From contig OY776130.1 of the NCBI GenBank assembly GCA_963675135.1, forward strand, positions 18,654,001 through 18,718,000: a DNA stretch of 64,000 bases, in the 5' to 3' direction. This document shows positions 58,155-64,000 of the stretch, piece after piece. The notes under the pieces are model-generated. The model saw only the letters and a list, made by a program, of their open reading frames with translations. It was not told the DNA's origin and ran no database searches. The DNA comes from Galeopsis tetrahit. Lineage: Eukaryota; Streptophyta; Magnoliopsida; Lamiales; Lamiaceae. Both the position numbers and the translations under genes were made by a program. Positions within the stretch are counted from its first letter, which is position 1. Each line of letters opens with the position of its first letter.

Positions 58155-58484
58155 ATATACTCCTTCTAAATAACACATTAAATGCCAATAAATGTTGGCC
58201 CGTATTTATTAATTTCCACATTTGTTAAGATTTGACTTACACCTAGAATAATTTGACATATAAAAAAAAAAAAAAACTAATTAATCCAAAATTATACTCC
58301 TCTTAATTAAATAATAAATGAGCACAATTTACGATACAGTTTTAATTACATTTAGTTAATTTCAAATAATGCAATAGAGCATTTTTAATTCAATATACTC
58401 CATAATAGATATTCATGTACAAATTAATCTTGATTTATGATTCAATGTTTAAGAAGCGAATATAAAAATACAATATATAATACG

Positions 58485-58537
<53 letters not shown>

Positions 58538-58637
58538 TCTTCCTAAATAACACATTAAATGCAAATAAATGTTGACCCTTATTTATTAAATTACACATTT
58601 GTTAAGATTTGACTTAAATTTAGGATAATTTGAATTA
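58155..58637. repeat. About 105 bp direct duplication flanking a (TA)n tract
   Basis: 58155-58257 and 58535-58637 share TAAATAACACATTAAATGC, AATAAATGTTG.CCC.TATTTATTAA and CACATTTGTTAAGATTTGAC. Between them lies ordinary AT-rich DNA and a TA run of about 46 bp (58491-58536). This is the former upstream DNA of the PPR gene. Confidence 0.85.
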
Positions 58638-59149
58638 TCAAATTTACTTTATTGACTAATTAACCTAGCTAAAATTATGTATAATTATTTTACAATCAAT
58701 CTCAATTAAATAATGTTAAGCAACTTGATTTAATTAACACGCTAAATTAGTAATTAAGCCGTAATATATGGACTATAATATATTTATGTTTAAATTTGTC
58801 AAAGTCTCGATTGACGCTAAATTAATTATAATTTAGAATATCTTATTAACATTATAACAAAATTTTATGAAATCAAATTTAGTCCACAAATTTAACACAA
58901 AATTAAATTAAATTTGATAGTTTGTTTAATTATATATGTAGAATTAATAAAAAAAAAGTTTATAATAATTTACAATTGTACCTAGCATATATATTTTAAT
59001 TGGTGCAATAAACATTTGAATTCAAACACGGGCTAGAGAGTAGAGACTAATATTTTACTATGCTAAATATATTTTTATTTTACATCTTCAAATATAGCTT
59101 TATTAAAGTTGACAATAACAAATATATAATAAAGAACAATGCATATACA
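58638..59149. other. AT-rich intergenic DNA
   Basis: Low-GC DNA without genes or repeats that I can define. Confidence 0.5.
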
Positions 59150-59807
59150 GAGAGATAAGAAGATCAACTGGCTATTGAATTATATAATCTAAAATCGAAA
59201 AAACTGGATCAAACGCTGATCAACTTGAAGAATTCTGCAGATCTATAATATAATCAATCAGAATTGTTTTCTTCATTCAGATCTGAAATATAATTGAAAT
59301 TGTACATTCATTTACTTTACAAATTTCTAATATAATTTACATTTTTACGGATCTATAATAAGAGAGAAACAACATCTGATAATTTACAACGACTCGAATA
59401 AAAAATGAAGATTCTTACATGAAATCGTAGTCGTCTACAGAAATACATATCATACATGGAGATGAAGATTTCTAAAAAAATAAAAAATATTCAGCGCTAC
59501 AAAAATTATGCAAAAAAGAAACAATTAGAATTTTGCAAAACGTACTAAACAATAGATGAGTGATTGGAACAATAGATGAGTGAATGAAATTAACAAAAGA
59601 TTAAGAGAGTTATATAGGAGAAAAAATTAAGAATGTAGGGTTAAGATTAATAGTTAAAATGAATGGATGAGATTAAAAGTTAAAGGTTAGAATGAATGAG
59701 AAGAGAGAGATTTTAAAATTGAGTGAAATGAGAGGAGAGAGATTAAGTAGAGGAAATATGATGGTGACATGTGGCAATAGAAAGGTTTGCAAATATAAGT
59801 ATATAGA
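59150..59807 (-). mobile_element. 5' terminal fragment of a fourth Helitron (D)
   Basis: On the minus strand the end at 59807 reads TCTATATACTTATATTTGC, followed by a CCACATGTCACC box and the same pyrimidine-rich leader (CTCTCTCCTCTCATTTCACT, 59700-59740) seen at the start of Helitron A at 28860. T59808 supplies the A before TC. I find no hairpin plus CTAG to the left, so the 3' part is missing or too decayed; the left limit is approximate. Confidence 0.65.
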
Positions 59808-59919
59808 TATCTGTGCATGTGAAGGATTATGTTGCAACGAAAAATAATCTAGATAGCCAGAATTGTTTAATTTTTTTTTTAAATGTGATTTTACTGTAAT
59901 ATCGTTAAATAAAACATTA

Positions 59920-60212
59920 CTCTTTCCGTTATTCAATAGGTGTTGTTTTCATGAAATTTGTTAAAATTAAGAAAGAGTATGTATTGACTAATATACCCTT
60001 AAATAATAAAAGAAGATTTTACTCACATTAATTTCTTGCAAATCTTTTCAAATTCTTTAACCAATCATTTCAATTATTTCCAAGTTTAGGAGATTTTGTA
60101 AAGTTAAAGGGAGAATATAATGAGAACAAACGGTGTAAAAAAATTTAAAACTTCACTTATTTATGTACAAGAGAAAAAGACTAAAATAACATTTATTGAA
60201 AAACAGAGGGAG
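59920..60212. mobile_element. Stowaway-type MITE, 293 bp
   Basis: Left end CTCTTTCCGTTATTCAATAG, right end inverted CTCCCTCTGTTTTTCAATAA, matching over about 35 bp with a shared GTTATTTT/GTTGTTTT. TA is duplicated on both sides (59918-59919, 60213-60214). No coding sequence. Confidence 0.85.
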
Positions 60213-60437
60213 TATAATATTCAGTCAGGAGTATTTTCGAGCTTATACCGAATTTTGGATATCCAGAATCTGGATGTGTAGTGCCATCCATGTTGCAATA
60301 TTATTTAGAGAAATTGTGTTAAAACATTAGGTTTGTTTTGGGATTTTTAGAATTTTGAAATGCAAATTTAAAATATAGTGGATTTAAAAATCGTAATAAT
60401 TTGTATGTTATAGAATTTATTGGTGTTTATAGAGGAT

Positions 60438-61870
60438 TGTTGGGATATTCATCCTACCCCTAGTATTAATAGATAGATGATTAAGTTTTGATGGCCAAAA
60501 CAGGTAATCCTATCCCTAATGTTCTTATAAAGTTTAGTAGTTTATTTTAATTTGTATAAGTTTTAGTCATGTGGAATCAGTTGTATGTATATCAGCTGAT
60601 ACCACATCTAGATAAACACACGTATGCTCAAGATGTAAAGAGTAGAAGACTGAAAACTAGAAGACTCTTGAAGTCCATTAGTGAAATCAGATGACAAGGT
60701 CCTTGTATGGTTTAGTCAGCTGATATTAGCTACACGAGATCAACCGAGTAGAAGATGTACAACTGATATGGACTCAAATAGATCTTGTCGAGTCTTAAGC
60801 ATTTATGAAGAACTGTTCATTTATTGGAACAAATAACAAAACACATTGAAGAAGGCAACAACATAACTTATCAGACAAAGAGATTGGCGGACCTCATCTG
60901 ACAGCCTCGACTAAAGACAAGACTGAAAGTCTAACCAACTCAGTTGACGTGGATCAATGAGAAGATGTCAACACAACTATTGAGTTGACTTAGACTAGGG
61001 TTTCAGAGATCGTACAATTGCATTTAATGCACATTAATTAAATGCGCATTCACTTTATAGGCAATGTCATACCAGAATTGCTTGAAACATTATTTCAATG
61101 AAGATCTCGAGCCCATTCCTGGAAGATTTGATGCAACAGCTAGTTCATCCAACGACTAGTTCCAAGCTCGAATCATCTATATATAAATACAAGGAGTTGT
61201 ACGAAAACTGTATGCAAGAACTCACTATTAGCCGAGTAAATTCATCATTCAAGTCGACTGAATCCTTAAGAAGCTCTTTAGAGCCAGTGTTCGATCCTAA
61301 GACTCCCATAGCTCTATGTTTCCAAAATCTAAGTTTGTATTTCATACATATCTTAAGCTTATAAAACTATTGATTGAACCTCTTTGTTCATCACACTAAT
61401 TGGTACCTTTTGTAAACCTAAACCCTACTTTCTATCCTTAGAAGTTAGTCTGATTTGCAACCAGCTCTTGTAAGAGTACTTGTTCTTATGATAACAAGTA
61501 GAGTCAATTGCACTCAAGTGGTGTATCGAGCTCACAAGTCTTCTCTTGGGACTATAAAGTAGCAATGACTTTATTTATTAAGGAATTAATATCACAGTTG
61601 GAACCGTGAGACTGGACGTAAGACAAGGAGTCCGAACCACTATAAATCTTGTGTTCATTTATTGTTTTATATTGCTTATCATTTGTTAATATATCATATA
61701 TTTCATAAGCATAGTTTTTAAAAAAGTCAAAATTCACAAGTTAAGTTTTTCATATTCAGCTGATATCAAGTCAGCCGATAAGCTCATTGTTTAATCAAAG
61801 TCATTCTTTGTAAAAGGTTTTCATTCAGCCCGCGAGTCTAAACATTTAAGGCCTATACAATTCCGCACTA
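60438..61870 (+). repeat. Diverged SIRE-type copia LTR, 3' truncated
   Basis: It starts TGTTGGGATATTCATCCTAC, like the LTR at 5222 (TGTTGGGATATGAATCCTAT), and keeps further landmarks in order: GTTTTGATGGCCAAAA near 60486, TATATATAAATAC near 61180 as a TATA box, GAACCACTATAAATCTTGTG near 61635 and TTCCGCACTAA near 61861. The expected end (a CACCCCTCCCCTCTAG block, then CCAACA) is absent, so it is cut at about 61870. No polypurine tract precedes it. The frame at 61098-61364 inside is not a gene. Confidence 0.72.
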
Positions 61871-62380
61871 ACAGCTAACAAGCAATGAGTAGGTTAGTTA
61901 TATATCCCTGTTGTTCACACTCGCACTAGATTAGATCATATTGTTTGCATTAGACGACTTGGTATATAACTAAATTGTTTACTCGTCTGTATCATTGTTG
62001 GGAATTATCCCAATATTCAATAATAAGGATCTTCCCCAACTCTTGTGGTCCGGGAAATTATTATGAGACCACCTTCCCCAACTCCTTTGTGGGGATTTAT
62101 TGGGACCTGTGGGTTATAGGACCACCACGTCAAGGATCTTTTGAGACTTCCAGGAATCTTTTGAGAACCCCCAATGATATTGCCAAAAATACAAAGTAAT
62201 GAATCACATTGATTATTTACCTATAATAAATAAAAGCAATACTTCTTAACTACATACAATCCCATTTAAGTGATAGAGATTAAGAAATCAACAACCACTG
62301 AGGGATAATCCTTCATTCCTCAACTCAGTCTAGAAGAATTACCTCTCCTTAGGTCTTATTCAGCACATCATAATGTACTA
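61871..62380. other. Unassigned sequence between LTR-like blocks
   Basis: GC-richer than most of the window around 62020-62170, with repeated CTTCCCCAACTC (62032 and 62071), GAGACCACC / GGACCACCAC words and a small palindrome TTGGGAATTATCCCAA near 61998. I do not recognise it. It could be the untranslated region of a minus-strand copia element that owns the LTR-like units to the right. Confidence 0.4.
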
Positions 62381-64000
62381 TGTTGGTCTTGAAAGGAGTA
62401 TGACACAAGTGTAAGGGGGGGGGGGGGGGAATGCACTTGTGTATACAATTTTTCTTTTCTCAAACAGAATAGCCTATCAGGAGAATTGTCTAACAACTTC
62501 TCTGATTATGAATAACTTAATTATGTTAGACAATCAGTCTTCTGAGAACTATGAACTACTCAGTTGAACAACTTTCTAAATTAGTTATTAGTGCGGAATG
62601 TGGTTGGCCCTTTGTCTTTTTAAAACTCCTTTAATGTATTCTAAAAACATTCTTTCAGGGAACTTTTCCAAAACAGTTTTTCACACTTGAAAGAATATAT
62701 CTTTGAAAGATCAGTTTTGTGTGCTTGTGTATAAATGTGTTAAGTAAATGATAAGCAGTAAGTAAATAACACAATCAGTTTATAGTGGTTCAGAGACTAA
62801 AGCTCCTACATCCACTTTCCCTAATTTAATAGGATAATTCCTTTCACTCATAGAATTAACTTGTTTTATAGTGCCAAGGTGCACCGATCAACCACACTTA
62901 TCCTTAGTGCCTTGATCCCTAGGAATTCTGAGTCCTAGTACTCAACTTCTCTTGAACTAAACTGTGTTTTCTCTAACATTCTTTAGTTCCTCACTTCTAC
63001 AAAAAAATCTACTACTTTCTCTCTTTGAAAAGGTTTGGGTTTGAGGTTTGGTTCCACACCTGTTCTTCCAATCACTTCTGTATTTATAGAGGAGATTGAG
63101 CATATGACCGTTGGAGAGTTGTTGGTCCTTGGTGGAGTATGACACAAGTGTATGAGGGGGGGGGGGGGAATGCACTTGTGTATGCAAATTCTTTTCTTTT
63201 TAACAAAACTGATCTTATCAGGCAGGTTGTCTCACAACTGGCCTGAGTGAGAACTTTGATAGATACTTGTCCTACTGATTACTATTGAGTTATCAGTTGG
63301 CTAAATATCTAAGAGAGTTGCTAAGTGCGGAATGTGGTTGGCCTTTGACTTAAAGAAATACTCCAAGTTAATTTCTGAAAATATACTGGTTATCAGGGAC
63401 TTTGTCCAAGACAGATTTTCTGGCTTACTGACTCTTGCTTCTTTAAAATATGTTTGAATGTAAGTGCAATAAAGAATGCAGTAATTAAATGGCACACAAG
63501 TTTATAGTGGTTCAGAGACTCAAGCTCCTACATCCACTTTCCCTGATTGAACAGGATAATTCCTTCACAATGGAATTAACTTGTTTTATAGTGCCAAGGT
63601 GCACTGATCAACAACACTCTCTCAGTGTTTTGATCCCTAGGATAATCTGAGTCCTAGTGCTCAATCTCTCTGAGTTAAGACTGTGTTTCACTCTAACAGT
63701 CCTTAACTCCTCACTTCTACAACAAACACTCTCTTCACTAAATGAGATAAGGTTTGAGGTTTGGTTCCAACTAGTAGAGATATCCTTTACAATAAGAACA
63801 GTGTAAAGGCTTAGGATATCTTAATGCTAAGCTTTGGATGTTTACAAAGATTGACTTAGCTAAATGAAGTGATTCAGGAAACTTGGGATTCTGAAGAACA
63901 ACTTGGTTTCCTTTGAAAGCTTGATAGTAATTTGATAGCTTGTAGTTGGATTATGAATCCCTTTGATCACTTTTGTATTTATAGGCAAATTTGAACAACT
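62381..64000 (-). repeat. Tandem copia LTR-like units, about 741 bp, running off the window
   Basis: Two units start at GTTGGTCTTGAAAGGAGTAT (62380) and GTTGGTCCTTGGTGGAGTAT (63122). Both contain, in order, a poly-G tract between ACACAAGTG and CACTTGTGT, GCGGAATGTGGTTGGCC, AGTGGTTCAGAGACT.AAGCTC, CTACATCCACTTTCCCT, TAGTGCCAAGGTGCAC and GGTTTGAGGTTTGGTTCCA, and end in TATTTATAG. Read inverted, CTATAAATAC is a TATA box and AGTGGATGTAG...GAACCACTATAAA matches the downstream part of the SIRE LTR. They are LTRs or LTR pieces in minus orientation, perhaps two LTRs joined head to tail. Confidence 0.65.

Noticed and set aside
59020..59060. 3' end of Helitron D at CACGGGCTAG
   Set aside because: A CTAG and a short G run are present, but there is no hairpin in the right orientation before it, so the end is not supported.
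61975..62199. Plus-strand 74-codon frame
   Set aside because: No recognisable content; lies between LTR-like blocks and reads through repeated CTTCCCCAACTC words.

Overview
The window is nuclear DNA of a flowering plant, almost certainly a eudicot. The evidence is spliced plant genes (a class IV chitinase, a mitochondrial-type PPR protein), Ty1-copia elements primed by initiator-Met tRNA, Helitrons carrying RPA-like genes, CACTA, Harbinger-, Mutator- and Stowaway-type MITEs, and AT-rich intergenic DNA. An asterid is my guess; the order cannot be fixed from sequence alone. Only two host genes look intact: a GH19 chitinase (25476-26737, minus) and a fertility-restorer-like PPR gene (48630-50459, minus). 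Nearly everything else is nested or decayed mobile DNA.

Layout. 1-2925: broken minus-strand copia element of the SIRE type (an extra ORF after pol). 3801-24190: an old plus-strand SIRE-type copia ('B') whose reverse transcriptase is cut into three blocks, first by a young SIRE-type element in tandem form (4001-15795: partial internal region, LTR, internal region, LTR) and then by a non-autonomous CACTA element (16050-19160, TSD ATG). B ends in a 706 bp LTR that abuts a LINE-type RNase H remnant (24191-24899). 25476-26779: chitinase gene and its TATA box.

28081-45660: a third, very decayed copia ('C'). Its gag holds a Tourist-like MITE (28405-28644) and a 13.4 kb Helitron ('A', 28794-42153) inserted exactly between A and T. 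Helitron A carries RPA-like exons fused to the end of a Pif1-type helicase, a captured ABC1-kinase exon fragment, and a probable LTR (36633-41609) inside the helicase gene, which itself contains a solo LTR (38396-39711). A FAR1-type pseudogene follows (45693-46715).

48630-50459: the PPR gene. Only 220 bp upstream of its ATG, Helitron B (50679-58151, minus) is inserted; Helitron C (53717-57925, minus) sits inside B, and C holds two inverted-repeat elements. 59150-60212: fragment of a fourth Helitron and a Stowaway MITE. 60438-64000: copia LTR-like DNA, including a 741 bp tandem of LTR-like units with poly-G hairpins.

How it fits together: the boundaries (TSDs ATG, TAA, GTAAA, CAAAT, TA; Helitron A/T targets; reading frames that resume after each insertion) allow a relative insertion history to be read directly. 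I found no convincing new multi-gene system. The most informative items are the tandem LTR element with a microhomology deletion, the gene-capturing Helitron, and the Helitron pair that separated the PPR gene from its ancestral upstream DNA.
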